Source: Sellimonas catena
GTDB lineage: Bacteria > Bacillota > Clostridia > Lachnospirales > Lachnospiraceae
Length of the DNA stretch: 64,000 bases
Strand: one strand, 5' to 3'
Assembly: GCF_045063725.1 (NCBI RefSeq)
Contig: NZ_CP173695.1
The notes below the pieces were generated by a model. It worked only from the letters and a program-made list of their open reading frames with translations. It did no database searches and had not been told where the DNA came from. Shown one piece after another: positions 34,315 to 43,270 of this stretch. Position 1 is the first letter of the stretch. Each line of letters opens with the position of its first letter. The translations under genes were made by a program, and so were the position numbers.

Positions 34315-34764
34315 TTACATGACCATTCCTCTGAGCCGGTCCATCACTTCCACTGTTTCTTCCCTGCTTCGGATGGCACACATGATCGTGTCATCCCCTG
34401 CAATACATCCGGCAATCTCATGCCACTGCATGGCGTCAATGGCTGCCGCAACAGCCATGGCCATTCCCGGCACGGTTTTGATAACCAGAATATTTTCTGC
34501 CATATCCATTGACGCAAAGCCATCCCGTAAAATACGGATGTACTTCTCGCTCATTTCTTTTCCATCATGCCTGAGAAGGGCATATTTCTGTCTCCCGTTC
34601 TCTGACGGCACCTTCGTCAGTTTCAGATCCCTGATATCTCTGGAGACGGTTGCCTGTGTCACCTTGAATCCCGCCTCATTTAAGCGCTCTGCCAGCTCTT
34701 CCTGTGTCTCGATATCATATTTCCGGATCAATTCCACAATCTTTGCATGTCTGTTTACTTTCAT
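34315..34764 (-). CDS. argR: Arginine repressor ArgR/AhrC
   Basis: The 149-residue hexameric regulator has an N-terminal winged helix (KVTQATVSRDIRDLKLTKVP near residues 34-53) and a C-terminal arginine-binding domain ending with AGCIAGDDTIMCAIRS, where GDD contacts arginine. It controls arginine biosynthesis and catabolism. No arginine genes are in the window, so it is here as part of the conserved tlyA-nadK-argR-recN block. Confidence 0.96.
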   Translation of the reverse strand: MKVNRHAKIVELIRKYDIETQEELAERLNEAGFKVTQATVSRDIRDLKLTKVPSENGRQKYALLRHDGKEMSEKYIRILRDGFASMDMAENILVIKTVPGMAMAVAAAIDAMQWHEIAGCIAGDDTIMCAIRSREETVEVMDRLRGMVM

Positions 34765-34768
34765 TCGG

Positions 34769-35578
34769 CTAATTTCCTTTCATTTTTTCCCGCAGTGTCT
34801 CCAGGAAACTGATCCTGCTTAACCGGATCAGTTTCGTCACTTCTTTGGCTTTTCGGATACGCACCCGTTCTCCTGTTTTCAGCCTCATAATGTCGGTTCC
34901 ATCAAAGGTCACGACCGCTTCTTCCTCTTCTTTGTTTCTTCTGGATCCGATCTCCACTTCAATCAGATCAGCATCCGATACGACAATGCTGCTGTTATTC
35001 AGGGAGTGTGAACAGATCGGCGTAATCAAAATCAGCGATGCCGTCGGCTCCACAATCGGACCGCCTGCCGACAGATTGTAGGCAGTAGAGCCGGTCGGCG
35101 TAGAGATAATCAGGCCATCCGCCTGATAGGAAGTCAGATACTCTCCGTTCACATATAGATTCAGCCTGACAATATGAAGCGATTCACTTCTTGTTACAAC
35201 TATATCGTTGAGTGCCGTATCTGTCCTCAGATCTTTAAGCGTTCCCGAAAGCATCATCCTGTTTTCCACAGAATATTCTCCCGCCAGCAGCCGGTCCAGT
35301 GCCGGAATCAGATTCTGCACCTCCGCTTCTGTCAGATATCCAAGTGTTCCCATATTCACTCCGAGAATCGGAACATCCCGTCCCAGGAGCTCTCTGGCCG
35401 CAAGAATCAATGTCCCGTCACCTCCGATGACAAGGGCGCAGTCGATTGTTTCCTGTTCCGCCTCTTCCCGGTTCAGAATGCAGCGCACACCATGACTTTC
35501 CAGATAAGACACCGCCTGCTTTGTCACTCTATGATGTTCGTCTTTTCCACTGTTTGTGATAATGTAAATCTGTTTCAT
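34769..35578 (-). CDS. nadK: NAD kinase
   Basis: The 269-residue enzyme phosphorylates NAD to NADP. GGDGT near residue 53 is the catalytic motif, followed by NMGTLGYL and PTGSTAYNLSAGGP near 165. The ATG at 35578 opens MKQIYIITN, the usual start. It lies 4 bp upstream of argR and directly after tlyA, so it is co-transcribed. Confidence 0.96.
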   Translation of the reverse strand: MKQIYIITNSGKDEHHRVTKQAVSYLESHGVRCILNREEAEQETIDCALVIGGDGTLILAARELLGRDVPILGVNMGTLGYLTEAEVQNLIPALDRLLAGEYSVENRMMLSGTLKDLRTDTALNDIVVTRSESLHIVRLNLYVNGEYLTSYQADGLIISTPTGSTAYNLSAGGPIVEPTASLILITPICSHSLNNSSIVVSDADLIEVEIGSRRNKEEEEAVVTFDGTDIMRLKTGERVRIRKAKEVTKLIRLSRISFLETLREKMKGN

Positions 35579-35582
35579 CTTT

Positions 35583-36395
35583 CTATTTTGCCAGTGTCTC
35601 AAAGGCCTCTGTCACGACGCGTTTGATCGCCTCATCTGACGGCACATCCCGATCCTCCTCCCCATTTGTTTTCTTTAAGTGGACCAGATATTCGATATTT
35701 CCCTCCGGTCCTTTGATCGGGGAGAAGGTCAGATCCTTCACCGTAAATCCGATGGAAGCTGCATAGTCCGTCACCATCCGGATCACTTCTTCATGTGTGC
35801 TTCTTTCCCGCACGACCCCTTTCTTGCCGACTTTTTCCCTGCCGGCCTCAAACTGCGGCTTGATCAGCGCCACAATCTCTCCGTCCTTCGTCAGATACTG
35901 ATAAATCGGAAGAAGAACCTTGGTCAGGGAAATAAAGGATACATCGATGGAAGAAAAGTCAATCGGCTCTCCCAGATCCTCCGGCGTCACATAGCGGATA
36001 TTGGTCTTTTCCATGCATACCACCCGCTCGTCCTGCCTCAGTTTCCAGGCAAGCTGTCCTCTCCCCACATCAATGGCAAATACTTTTTTTGCCCCGTTCT
36101 GAAGCATACAGTCTGTAAACCCTCCGGTGGAGGATTCCACGTCCGTGCATACTTTATCCTGCAGCTCCACGTCAAATTCTTTCATGGCTTTTTCCAGTTT
36201 CAGTCCGCCTCTGCTGACATAGGGAAGCGCATGGCCCCGCACCTCAATGGCGACATCCTCCGGAAACGTTGTCCCGGCCTTGTCCTCCCTTTGTCCGTCC
36301 ACAAAAACATTGCCGGACATGATGACTGCTTTTGCCTTTTCTCTGGATTCAGCCAGATTTCGTTTTACAAGTAATACGTCCAGACGTTCTTTCAT
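35583..36395 (-). CDS. tlyA: TlyA family rRNA (cytidine-2'-O)-methyltransferase
   Basis: The 270-residue protein has an N-terminal S4 RNA-binding domain (about residues 3-65) and an FtsJ-like methyltransferase. The SAM-binding region DVESSTGGFTDCMLQNGAKK is near 85-104. The K-D-K-E core includes the SSIDVSFISL segment near 150. Homologues methylate 16S and 23S rRNA riboses in ribosome assembly. It follows dxs by 3 bp in the conserved operon. Confidence 0.94.
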   Translation of the reverse strand: MKERLDVLLVKRNLAESREKAKAVIMSGNVFVDGQREDKAGTTFPEDVAIEVRGHALPYVSRGGLKLEKAMKEFDVELQDKVCTDVESSTGGFTDCMLQNGAKKVFAIDVGRGQLAWKLRQDERVVCMEKTNIRYVTPEDLGEPIDFSSIDVSFISLTKVLLPIYQYLTKDGEIVALIKPQFEAGREKVGKKGVVRERSTHEEVIRMVTDYAASIGFTVKDLTFSPIKGPEGNIEYLVHLKKTNGEEDRDVPSDEAIKRVVTEAFETLAK

Positions 36396-36398
36396 TTT

Positions 36399-38300
36399 TT
36401 ACTGGTCTCCTTTTTTCATTGCTATCTCATGCTGCATACCCGCATAGACGGTCAGAACCTTTTTCAGAATCGATTCTTCGTCCAGCATGACCTCTTTTCT
36501 CAGCATATCCACACTGCCGTGTTCAATATAATCATCCGGAAGAGTGATGTTTAAGATCCGGACATCCAGAGCCATTCGATTGGCAAATTCCAGCACCCGT
36601 TCTCCAAAACCGCCGCTTTCTACATTTTCTTCAATTGTTACCAGAAGTCTGTGATCTTCCGCCAGCTTTGCAATCCGCTCTTCATCCAGAGGCTTTACAA
36701 ATCTGGCATTGATCAGGCTTGCATTGAGACCCGCCTCTTTTAGCTTTTCCCGGACTTTTGCAGCCGTTTCAAACATATGACCGACACTGATCAGGGCAAT
36801 GTCCTCCTCCTCAAAGACTGCTTCTGATTTTCCATATTCTATCGCCGGCCGGAACTCCCGGTATCCGTCATATGCCGTTCCTCTTGGATAGCGGATGGCA
36901 ACCGGTCCTTTGGTAAATCCGATAGCAAACCTGATCATATCCGCAAACTCCCATTTATTCTTCGGGGACATCACTGTCATGTTCGGAATCATGGACAGAT
37001 AGGACAAATCAAAAATCCCCTGATGAGTCTCGCCGTCACTTCCGACCAGTCCGCCTCTGTCCACGGCAAACACAACCGGAAGATTCTGAAGGGCCACATC
37101 GTGAATGATCTGGTCAAAGCCCCTTTGCAGGAAAGAAGAGTACACCGCAAACACCGGTTTGAGTCCACCTGCGGCAAGCCCTGCAGCAAAGGTCACTGCA
37201 TGTCCTTCTGCGATTCCCACGTCAAAAAATCGTTCCTTGTATTTCCGGTGGAACGGGGCAAGGCCGGTTCCGTCTTCCATTGCAGCCGTGAGGGCCACAA
37301 GAGATGGCTCCTTTGCGCCCATCTCATACATGACTTTTGCAAACACATCAGTATAGGTGTCTTTCTCTTTCTTTTTTAAAGGTTTTCCTGTGCGGATATC
37401 AAAGGGCTCCGTACCGTGGAACCGGGACGGCTCCTCCTCAGCAGGAAGATATCCTTTTCCCTTTTTCGTCAGAACATGTAACAGCACCGGTCCCTGGACC
37501 TTCTTCGCCTCATGAAAGGCACGGACAAGTTCTTTGATATTGTGCCCGTCCACCGGTCCCAGATAGGTGATCCCCATATCTTCAAAAAACATTCCCGGGA
37601 CAAACAGCTGCTTGAGACTGCTCTTTGTCTTTCTCAGATGATTCATGATCTGATCGCCGCCTGACGGAATTTTGCGAATCGCCTTTTCGAGACTTTTCTT
37701 CAGGTTCGTATAGGCATCCGCCGTCCGGATTTCATCCAGATACCAGGACATCCCGCCCACGTTCTGAGAGATCGACATCTGATTATCGTTGAGCACAATG
37801 ATAAAATTTGTCTTCAGATTCGAAGCATTGTTCAGTGCCTCAAATGCCATTCCGCCTGTCAGGGCACCGTCCCCGATGACGGAGATCACATAATAGTCCT
37901 CTCCACGGATATCCCGTGCCTCCACATAGCCGAGTCCTGCGGAAATCGATGTGGAACTGTGTCCTGTATTAAATGCGTCACACTTACTTTCATTCCGTTT
38001 CGGGAATCCGCTCATTCCACCGTATTTTCTCAGCTCGTCAAAACCTTCCCGGCGTCCTGTCAGAATCTTGTGCGTGTAGGACTGGTGTCCCACATCCCAG
38101 ATCATCTTATCCTCCGGGAGATGGAAACACAGATGCATCGCGATTGTCAGTTCCACCACACCAAGGTTGGACGCAAGATGTCCGCCGGTACGGCTGATTT
38201 TCTCCACAAGAAATTCCCGGATCTCCTGCGCGAGAACCGGCAGTTCGTCTTTTGCTATGTTCTGAATATCATTTTCTTTTTGTATCCTCTCAAGTACCAT
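36399..38300 (-). CDS. dxs: 1-deoxy-D-xylulose-5-phosphate synthase
   Basis: The 633-residue thiamine-diphosphate enzyme makes DXP from pyruvate and glyceraldehyde 3-phosphate, the first step of the MEP isoprenoid pathway. The N-terminal DVGHQSYTHKILTGR is near residue 69, GDGALTGGMAFEALNNA near 145 (ThDP-Mg motif) and the transketolase C-terminal half contains DRGGLVGSDGETHQG near 420. Length is standard. It follows ispA, giving isoprenoid precursor and prenyl chain genes together. Confidence 0.97.
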   Translation of the reverse strand: MVLERIQKENDIQNIAKDELPVLAQEIREFLVEKISRTGGHLASNLGVVELTIAMHLCFHLPEDKMIWDVGHQSYTHKILTGRREGFDELRKYGGMSGFPKRNESKCDAFNTGHSSTSISAGLGYVEARDIRGEDYYVISVIGDGALTGGMAFEALNNASNLKTNFIIVLNDNQMSISQNVGGMSWYLDEIRTADAYTNLKKSLEKAIRKIPSGGDQIMNHLRKTKSSLKQLFVPGMFFEDMGITYLGPVDGHNIKELVRAFHEAKKVQGPVLLHVLTKKGKGYLPAEEEPSRFHGTEPFDIRTGKPLKKKEKDTYTDVFAKVMYEMGAKEPSLVALTAAMEDGTGLAPFHRKYKERFFDVGIAEGHAVTFAAGLAAGGLKPVFAVYSSFLQRGFDQIIHDVALQNLPVVFAVDRGGLVGSDGETHQGIFDLSYLSMIPNMTVMSPKNKWEFADMIRFAIGFTKGPVAIRYPRGTAYDGYREFRPAIEYGKSEAVFEEEDIALISVGHMFETAAKVREKLKEAGLNASLINARFVKPLDEERIAKLAEDHRLLVTIEENVESGGFGERVLEFANRMALDVRILNITLPDDYIEHGSVDMLRKEVMLDEESILKKVLTVYAGMQHEIAMKKGDQ

Positions 38301-38312
38301 AGAAATCCCTCA

Positions 38313-39212
38313 CTATTTCTTTCTATGTATCAATTCCTTTATCAGCCATGTCAGATATGGATTCTCCACAGATAGTCCTGAAAGAAGCGTCAGCGCCTCT
38401 TGGGAAATCCGCTCCACATCTTCTTTTGCTTTCTCAAGTCCACGCAGCGTCACATAGGTTGTCTTTTCGTTCTTTTCGTCACTGTGGACCGGTTTCCCAA
38501 GCTCATCCGTCGTGCTTGTCACATCCAGGATATCATCCTGAATCTGAAACGCAATCCCCACATTGGACGCAATGCGTTCCATCGTCCGGATTTCCGCTTC
38601 GGACGCTCCGGCAAGAATCGCTCCGATCATCATGGAGCTCTCGATCAGGGCGCCTGTTTTCAGCTCATAGATAAAGTCCAGTTTATCTTTCCCGATCCGG
38701 CTTCCCGTGGAAGCAACATCCACAACCTGGCCTCCGATCATGCCGTAGATTCCCGCTTTCCCTGCAAGTACCTGCAGTGCCTTCCCGATCATCCGGGACG
38801 CCTCCGGCTTCATATCAAAAGCTTTTGAAGCCGTCTCAAAGGCATAATTTAACAGGGCATCTCCGGCCAGAATTCCCATATCCTCTCCATAGACGATGTG
38901 AGTAGTCTTCCGCCCTCTTCGATATTCGTCATTGTCCATCGCCGGGAGATCATCGTGCACCAGAGAGTAGGTGTGAATCATCTCCTGTGCCGCAAGAAAC
39001 GGCCGGATGATGTCGGAAGTACCTCCGAACATCCGGTAGGTCTCCATCATCAGCATAGGACGAAGCCGCTTTCCACCTGCCATCAGACTGTATTCCATAG
39101 CCTCCATGATTACCTTCTGAAACCCCTCCTGTTTCGGAAGATAGGAGACGATGATCTCTTCCAGCTCTTTTACTTTATTTTCTCTTTCTTTTTCCCAACT
39201 ATTCAAACTCAT
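38313..39212 (-). CDS. ispA: Polyprenyl (farnesyl/geranyl) diphosphate synthase
   Basis: The 299-residue all-helical prenyltransferase shows the first aspartate-rich motif HDDLPAMDND near residue 83 and the second QIQDDILDVTST near 225, each binding Mg-diphosphate. It chains IPP units to farnesyl or geranylgeranyl diphosphate for cell-wall lipid carriers and quinone-type products. The ATG at 39212 has GGAG 6 bp upstream within xseB. It overlaps xseB by 14 bp. Confidence 0.95.
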   Translation of the reverse strand: MSLNSWEKERENKVKELEEIIVSYLPKQEGFQKVIMEAMEYSLMAGGKRLRPMLMMETYRMFGGTSDIIRPFLAAQEMIHTYSLVHDDLPAMDNDEYRRGRKTTHIVYGEDMGILAGDALLNYAFETASKAFDMKPEASRMIGKALQVLAGKAGIYGMIGGQVVDVASTGSRIGKDKLDFIYELKTGALIESSMMIGAILAGASEAEIRTMERIASNVGIAFQIQDDILDVTSTTDELGKPVHSDEKNEKTTYVTLRGLEKAKEDVERISQEALTLLSGLSVENPYLTWLIKELIHRKK

Positions 39213-39396
39213 GCTTTTCTCCATTCTCGTCCAGAATCTGCACCTGTTTCTCCACGGTGCCGATCTGCTCATCGCACTGTTTTAAAAGCTCCATCGCTTC
39301 CGCATAATACCGGAAGGAATCTTCCAGAGAGATTTCCTCCGACTGCATCTTCTCCTGGATCTCATCCAGTTTTTCAAAGATTTCGTTGATCTCCAT
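39199..39396 (-). CDS. xseB: Exodeoxyribonuclease VII small subunit
   Basis: The 65-residue protein has the XseB hallmark: a helical EKLDEIQEKMQSEEISLEDSF segment followed by YYAEAMELLKQCDEQI. It binds XseA to form exonuclease VII, which degrades single-stranded DNA. It overlaps both xseA (by 23 bp) and ispA, a tight translational coupling. Confidence 0.94.
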   Translation of the reverse strand: MEINEIFEKLDEIQEKMQSEEISLEDSFRYYAEAMELLKQCDEQIGTVEKQVQILDENGEKHEFE

Positions 39397-40600
39397 CGTC
39401 GTTCTTCTTTATCCTTTCCACGATCGTATGAATCGTTCCGTCTGTCACATACAAAGTCAGCCGGTCTCCCTGCCGGACCTGACCGGTCGTCCTTACCGCA
39501 TGGCGTGTTTCATCCTGCACAAACGCATAGCCCTGATTGAGCCGGCTCACTGGAGACAGACCGGAAAAAGTCTCGATCTGCACTGCAAGACGCTGGCGCT
39601 GCCTCTGGATTTTTATATCCATTCCTTCTCTGATCCTCATTTCGAGATCCGCAAGACGCTTCCTTTTTTCCGCAATCCGGGTGCCCGGATGCAGTCTCCG
39701 GAACACTTCGTATTCCTGGGAAAGACGCATCTTCCGGATGGCTGTCTGTCTGTTGATTTCCCGCTTCAGTCTCTGGCGTCTCGTTTCCATTTCGTCTTTC
39801 ACCGCCCGGCAGTCATATACTGCCAGTTCGGCGGCCGCCGACGGCGTAGGCGCACGTAAATCCGCCACATAGTCCGCAATCGTCGTATCTGTCTCATGTC
39901 CGACCGCGGAAATCACCGGAATCGGGCAGTCAAAAATGGCTCTTGCCACTTCTTCCTCGTTAAATGCCCACAGATCCTCCATGGATCCGCCGCCTCTTCC
40001 GACGATAATAACATCCACATCCTCTTTCTGAATCCGTTCAAGCGCCTTTACAATACTTGGCGCTGCCTCCGCTCCCTGAACAAGTGCCGGGGAGAGAATC
40101 AGTTCTATGTATGGATTCCTCCGTTTTGCGATGTGAATGATATCCCGGACGGCTGCTCCGGACGGTGCGGTCACAATGCCGATCTTTTTCGCAAAAGCCG
40201 GAATCGGCTGCTTATATTCCGGCGCAAACATGCCCATCTCTTCCAGCTCTTCTTTGAGCTCCTGAAATCTCTGCGCCAGAATCCCTGCACCGTCAAGGAC
40301 AATCTCCCTGGCATACAACTGATAGGTCCCGTCCCGCTCATACACAGAAATGGAGCCAAACACAGCAACCTGCTGCCCGTCCTGCATCCGAAACGGCAGT
40401 CCTTTCCGGTTTCCCGCAAACAGAATGCAGGAAATCGCTCCTGACTCATCTTTCAGAGAAAAATAAATGTGTCCTTTCGGATGGTATTTACAATTTGACA
40501 CTTCGCCCCGGACATAGATGCGGCTCAGCATAAAGTCCTGGGTAAACATATTTTTGATGTATTGATTAACCTGACTGACGGTATATATATTTTTCATCAT
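39374..40600 (-). CDS. xseA: Exodeoxyribonuclease VII large subunit
   Basis: The 408-residue catalytic subunit of exonuclease VII has an N-terminal OB-fold (about residues 1-100, with GEVSNCKYHPKGHIYFSLKD) and the catalytic domain with GRGGGSMEDLWAFNEE near 200. A coiled-coil region follows and the tail ends near GYAFVQDE. The start may be the ATG at 40600 or the next codon, also ATG. It lies 3 bp after the nusB stop codon. Confidence 0.96.
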   Translation of the reverse strand: MMKNIYTVSQVNQYIKNMFTQDFMLSRIYVRGEVSNCKYHPKGHIYFSLKDESGAISCILFAGNRKGLPFRMQDGQQVAVFGSISVYERDGTYQLYAREIVLDGAGILAQRFQELKEELEEMGMFAPEYKQPIPAFAKKIGIVTAPSGAAVRDIIHIAKRRNPYIELILSPALVQGAEAAPSIVKALERIQKEDVDVIIVGRGGGSMEDLWAFNEEEVARAIFDCPIPVISAVGHETDTTIADYVADLRAPTPSAAAELAVYDCRAVKDEMETRRQRLKREINRQTAIRKMRLSQEYEVFRRLHPGTRIAEKRKRLADLEMRIREGMDIKIQRQRQRLAVQIETFSGLSPVSRLNQGYAFVQDETRHAVRTTGQVRQGDRLTLYVTDGTIHTIVERIKKNDDGDQRNL

Positions 40601-40603
40601 CTG

Positions 40604-41011
40604 TTAATCTGCCAGCTTTGCGAGAACTCCGTTGATAAAAGCCGGACCCTCGTCACTGCTGTACCGCTTCGCAAGTTCTACCGCTTCATTGATCGCCACC
40701 TTGACCGGGATGTCATCGTCCCATTTGATTTCGTAGACTGCAAGCCGCAAAATTGTCAGGTCCACTTTATTCATTCTTCCGGTCTTCCATCCGGTCGTAT
40801 GTTCATTGATCAGCACGTCAATCTCCGGGATCAGCGCTTCAATTTTCCTGCTTTTTTCCTCAATATACGCCTCATCCTCTTCTCTTACTTCCCGTTCCGT
40901 CTTCAGAAGGTCCATATAGAGGTCCGCCTGCTCCGGAAGCTCTTCCGGTGTGTGGAATTCCTTTCCAAATAAAATTCTGAAAATGTGTTCTCTGATTTCT
41001 GATCTTCCCAT
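40604..41011 (-). CDS. nusB: Transcription antitermination protein NusB
   Basis: The 135-residue helical protein acts in rRNA antitermination with NusE. It starts with REHIFRILFGKEF and ends in the conserved VAINEAVELAKRYSSDEGPAFINGVLAKL segment (residues 106-133). An intrinsic terminator-like hairpin separates it from the asp23-type gene upstream, so expression may rely on readthrough. It heads the nusB-xseA-xseB-ispA-dxs block. Confidence 0.95.
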   Translation of the reverse strand: MGRSEIREHIFRILFGKEFHTPEELPEQADLYMDLLKTEREVREEDEAYIEEKSRKIEALIPEIDVLINEHTTGWKTGRMNKVDLTILRLAVYEIKWDDDIPVKVAINEAVELAKRYSSDEGPAFINGVLAKLAD

Positions 41012-41080
41012 ATTACTTCCTTTCTCTGCTCTTCCCGCATGGCTTTCCTGCCTTTTACCGGCAGAACTTTTCTGTGGAAT

Positions 41081-41107
41081 AAAAAAGGGGCATCATCCCG
41101 ACACCCC
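41081..41107 (-). terminator. Intrinsic terminator or attenuator between the Asp23 gene and nusB
   Basis: Minus strand: GGGGTGTC and GATGCCCC pair with two GU wobbles, followed by TTTTTT. No promoter for nusB was found in the 70 bp after it, so it may act as a partial terminator. Confidence 0.7.
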
Positions 41108-41195
41108 TCATTATACCGTACTTTCCGCTATGCGGCAATCTATTGTGCATAAAAATGCATTTTCTCGTATATTTATTCTTTACAATGTGCGGGTT

Positions 41196-41576
41196 TTATG
41201 CTTCTGTGTCATCATCAACGCCTACAACACGGATATTGACATCAGCGACAGTCAGTCCTGTCATATTTTCAATTGCTGTCTTGACTTTTTCCTGTACCTT
41301 GGAAGATACTTCCATAATATTCTTTCCAAACCGTAAATTCAGTGATAAGGATACTGTCACTACGCCGTCCAGAACATCTACCTTGACTCCCTTTGAGAGA
41401 TTCTTCTTTCCCAGTTTACTGATGAGATCTCTCGTGGATGTGCCAGCCATGGAAGATACGCCGTCCACTTCCATTGCCGCAAGGCCTGCAATAATCGCTA
41501 CCACCTCATCAGCAATCTGTACCTGTCCGATCTCCTCTTCCTGGATCGTATAGGTATTTCTTTCTTCTTTCCCCAT
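41196..41576 (-). CDS. Asp23/Gls24 family envelope stress protein (YqhY-like)
   Basis: The 126-residue protein of the Asp23 family contains the typical VQIADEVVAIIAGLAAMEVDGV segment (about residues 18-39) and VVTVSLSLNLRFGKNI near 68-83. The tail is acidic. Homologues sit just upstream of nusB in many Firmicutes and affect cell envelope or fatty acid homeostasis. The ATG at 41576 follows GAGGAGG. A strong promoter lies upstream. Confidence 0.93.
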   Translation of the reverse strand: MGKEERNTYTIQEEEIGQVQIADEVVAIIAGLAAMEVDGVSSMAGTSTRDLISKLGKKNLSKGVKVDVLDGVVTVSLSLNLRFGKNIMEVSSKVQEKVKTAIENMTGLTVADVNIRVVGVDDDTEA

Positions 41577-41644
41577 ATCTGAAACCTCCTCATCTCGGTC
41601 TTAATGCACATTTCCTGTGTATAGAATACACAATTACTGTGTTC

Positions 41645-41673
41645 ATTATACCAAATTCCCCGGATGCTTACAA
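41645..41673 (-). promoter_or_regulatory. SigA-type promoter of the Asp23-nusB block
   Basis: Minus-strand TTGTAA (41668-41673), a 17-bp spacer and TATAAT (41645-41650) with an extended -10 TGG. Confidence 0.82.
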
Positions 41674-41987
41674 GGCGATTTGCCATTTCATAAAAATTTT
41701 ATCTTTCTCCATCTTGTCCGCTGCGGTTTTTCGTGCTATCCTTTGGCCATCGGAAAAAGCATTCTGCTTTTTCATCGTTCACGGCATTCGCCGATTTACC
41801 CAACTGTTTGACAAAAGAAACATGGCTGGCAGCTTCCTGTCTGGAAAATGTGTTTAGAAAATATATCTGGAAAATCCGTTTCCTTCGGGGTGTCTCTTTT
41901 CTGATACCGGAAAGTATGGTAGACTACAAGAAACGGAAACAGTTTTCTTATGTCAGAGGCATTGCCATCGCAGAAAGGAGACTGTTT
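41674..41987. other. Intergenic region between divergent Asp23-type and Rpn genes
   Basis: About 310 bp with no clear gene. It holds an isolated TTGACA at about 41808 without a convincing -10 box. An in-frame extension of the Rpn frame reaches back to 41733 but has no ribosome-binding site. Nothing else was recognised. Confidence 0.5.
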
Positions 41988-43190
41988 ATGCAGCAAAACA
42001 ACATGACAAATCAAACCACCGCGGCCACTTCGGAAGAAGATTTTATTATGAAGCCTTACATCGACTGGTGCTTCAAAGAGCTGATGCGGAATCCGAATAC
42101 AAGAAGAGGGTTCATCGCCGAATTGCTGAAGCTTTCCCCTGATCAGATCGGGAATACGACCATCCTGGAAAATGAACTTTCCAAACGGTCGGAGGAGGAA
42201 AAGAAGGGAGTACTGGATGTTCACGTTCTTCTGGAAAACGGCACTCAGCTGGACATCGAGATGCAGGTCGTCTACATGCACTACTGGGACGACCGGAGTC
42301 TGTTTTATCTGTGCAAGATGTTTTCCAGTCAACTCCACAAAGGCGAGGACTATGATCAGCTTCAAAAATGCGTGCATGTCGGCGTTTTGAATTTTACCTA
42401 CTATAAAAATGATGATATCTGTTATCGCAAGGCCCGGATTTACGATGAAGAAACCGGAAGCCTGTACAGTGACAAGCTGGAAATTCAGGTTCTGGAACTC
42501 CCCAAGATTCCCAAGGAGTATCATCATCCGGACGGTATCATTGCATGGATGAAATTCTTCCGCGGCGGTAAAAAGGAGGACTTAAAGGAGATGTCAAAAG
42601 GAAATTCTTATCTTGAAGAAGCCTATGAAGATCTGATGGAAATGAGCCAGGATGAAGAAAAACGCCGTGCATATGAGGCAAGAGAACGTGCAATTCGAGA
42701 TCAGCTGTCCCTGCAGCGACAGGCCGAACGTACTTTTCAGCAGTTGACAGACGCACAGGAAAAACTGGAAGAGGCAGCGCGGAAAATAGTCGAGGCAGAA
42801 CGAAAAGTGGTTGAAGCAGAACAAAAGGCTGCCGTGGCTGAACAGAAAGCAGTCGAAGCAGAACAAAAGGCTGCCGTGGCTGAACAAAAAACTGCCGTGG
42901 CTGAACAAAAAACTGCCGAGGCTGAACGAAAAACGGTTGAGGCGGAACAAAAAACGATTGAGGCGGAACAAAAAACGATTGAGGCGGAACAACGGTCTGA
43001 AAAGACTCAGGGAAAGCTTTCCGAAGCTCAAAGGCTGTTGGAAACAGTTCGTGCGCAGAAAGATGCTGCGCATGAGCAGGGACGGAAGGATGCCGTGATG
43101 GAATTATATCAGGAAGGGGTCCTGAATCTAGAACAGGCAGCGTCTGCATGCGGGATGTCCCCAGACGATTTTCAAAAGCAGTTCGTTTAA
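41988..43190 (+). CDS. Rpn family recombination-promoting nuclease / PD-(D/E)XK transposase-like protein with repeat-encoded coiled coil
   Basis: The 400-residue protein has an N-terminal Rpn (PDDEXK) nuclease domain at about residues 12-210. It starts MKPYIDWCFKELM; the active-site pattern GVLDVHVL...LDIEMQ lies near residues 70-90. The C-terminal third is a long coiled coil, including ten 7-residue repeats of the type VEAEQKx (42789-42998). It ends with a helix-turn-helix-like MELYQEGVLNLEQAASACGMS. Rpn proteins cleave DNA and promote RecA-independent recombination in E. coli. The ATG at 41988 follows AAAGGAG at 7 bp. Upstream in-frame codons have no such site. An IS66 element starts right at its stop codon but leaves it intact. 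Confidence 0.88.
   Translation: MQQNNMTNQTTAATSEEDFIMKPYIDWCFKELMRNPNTRRGFIAELLKLSPDQIGNTTILENELSKRSEEEKKGVLDVHVLLENGTQLDIEMQVVYMHYWDDRSLFYLCKMFSSQLHKGEDYDQLQKCVHVGVLNFTYYKNDDICYRKARIYDEETGSLYSDKLEIQVLELPKIPKEYHHPDGIIAWMKFFRGGKKEDLKEMSKGNSYLEEAYEDLMEMSQDEEKRRAYEARERAIRDQLSLQRQAERTFQQLTDAQEKLEEAARKIVEAERKVVEAEQKAAVAEQKAVEAEQKAAVAEQKTAVAEQKTAEAERKTVEAEQKTIEAEQKTIEAEQRSEKTQGKLSEAQRLLETVRAQKDAAHEQGRKDAVMELYQEGVLNLEQAASACGMSPDDFQKQFV
42789..42998 (+). repeat. Ten tandem 21-bp units inside the Rpn gene
   Basis: Each unit encodes seven residues such as VEAEQKA, AVAEQKT or IEAEQKT. The period of seven matches a coiled-coil heptad, and the unit length keeps the frame for any copy-number change. The last two complete units before the final one are nearly identical. 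Confidence 0.92.
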
Positions 43191-43192
43191 AC

Positions 43193-43217
43193 GTAAGTAG
43201 GTAATCATCCGTACCTT
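43193..43217 (+). repeat. IS66 left terminal inverted repeat
   Basis: 25 bp, a perfect inverse match to 45831-45855; starts with GTAAG as usual for IS66. Confidence 0.96.
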
Positions 43218-43270
43218 CAAATCCCTTCCTGCATTTGATAAGATGGTCTCAAATGATGGAGGTAATACCA

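Noticed and set aside
42789..42998. The 21-bp tandem array as a CRISPR array
   Set aside because: Units are contiguous without spacers and keep a coding frame.
42538..43149. Long minus-strand frames opposite the Rpn coiled-coil repeats
   Set aside because: They mirror the plus-strand repeat (Phe/Leu/Arg/Pro-rich) and have no ribosome-binding site or family resemblance.
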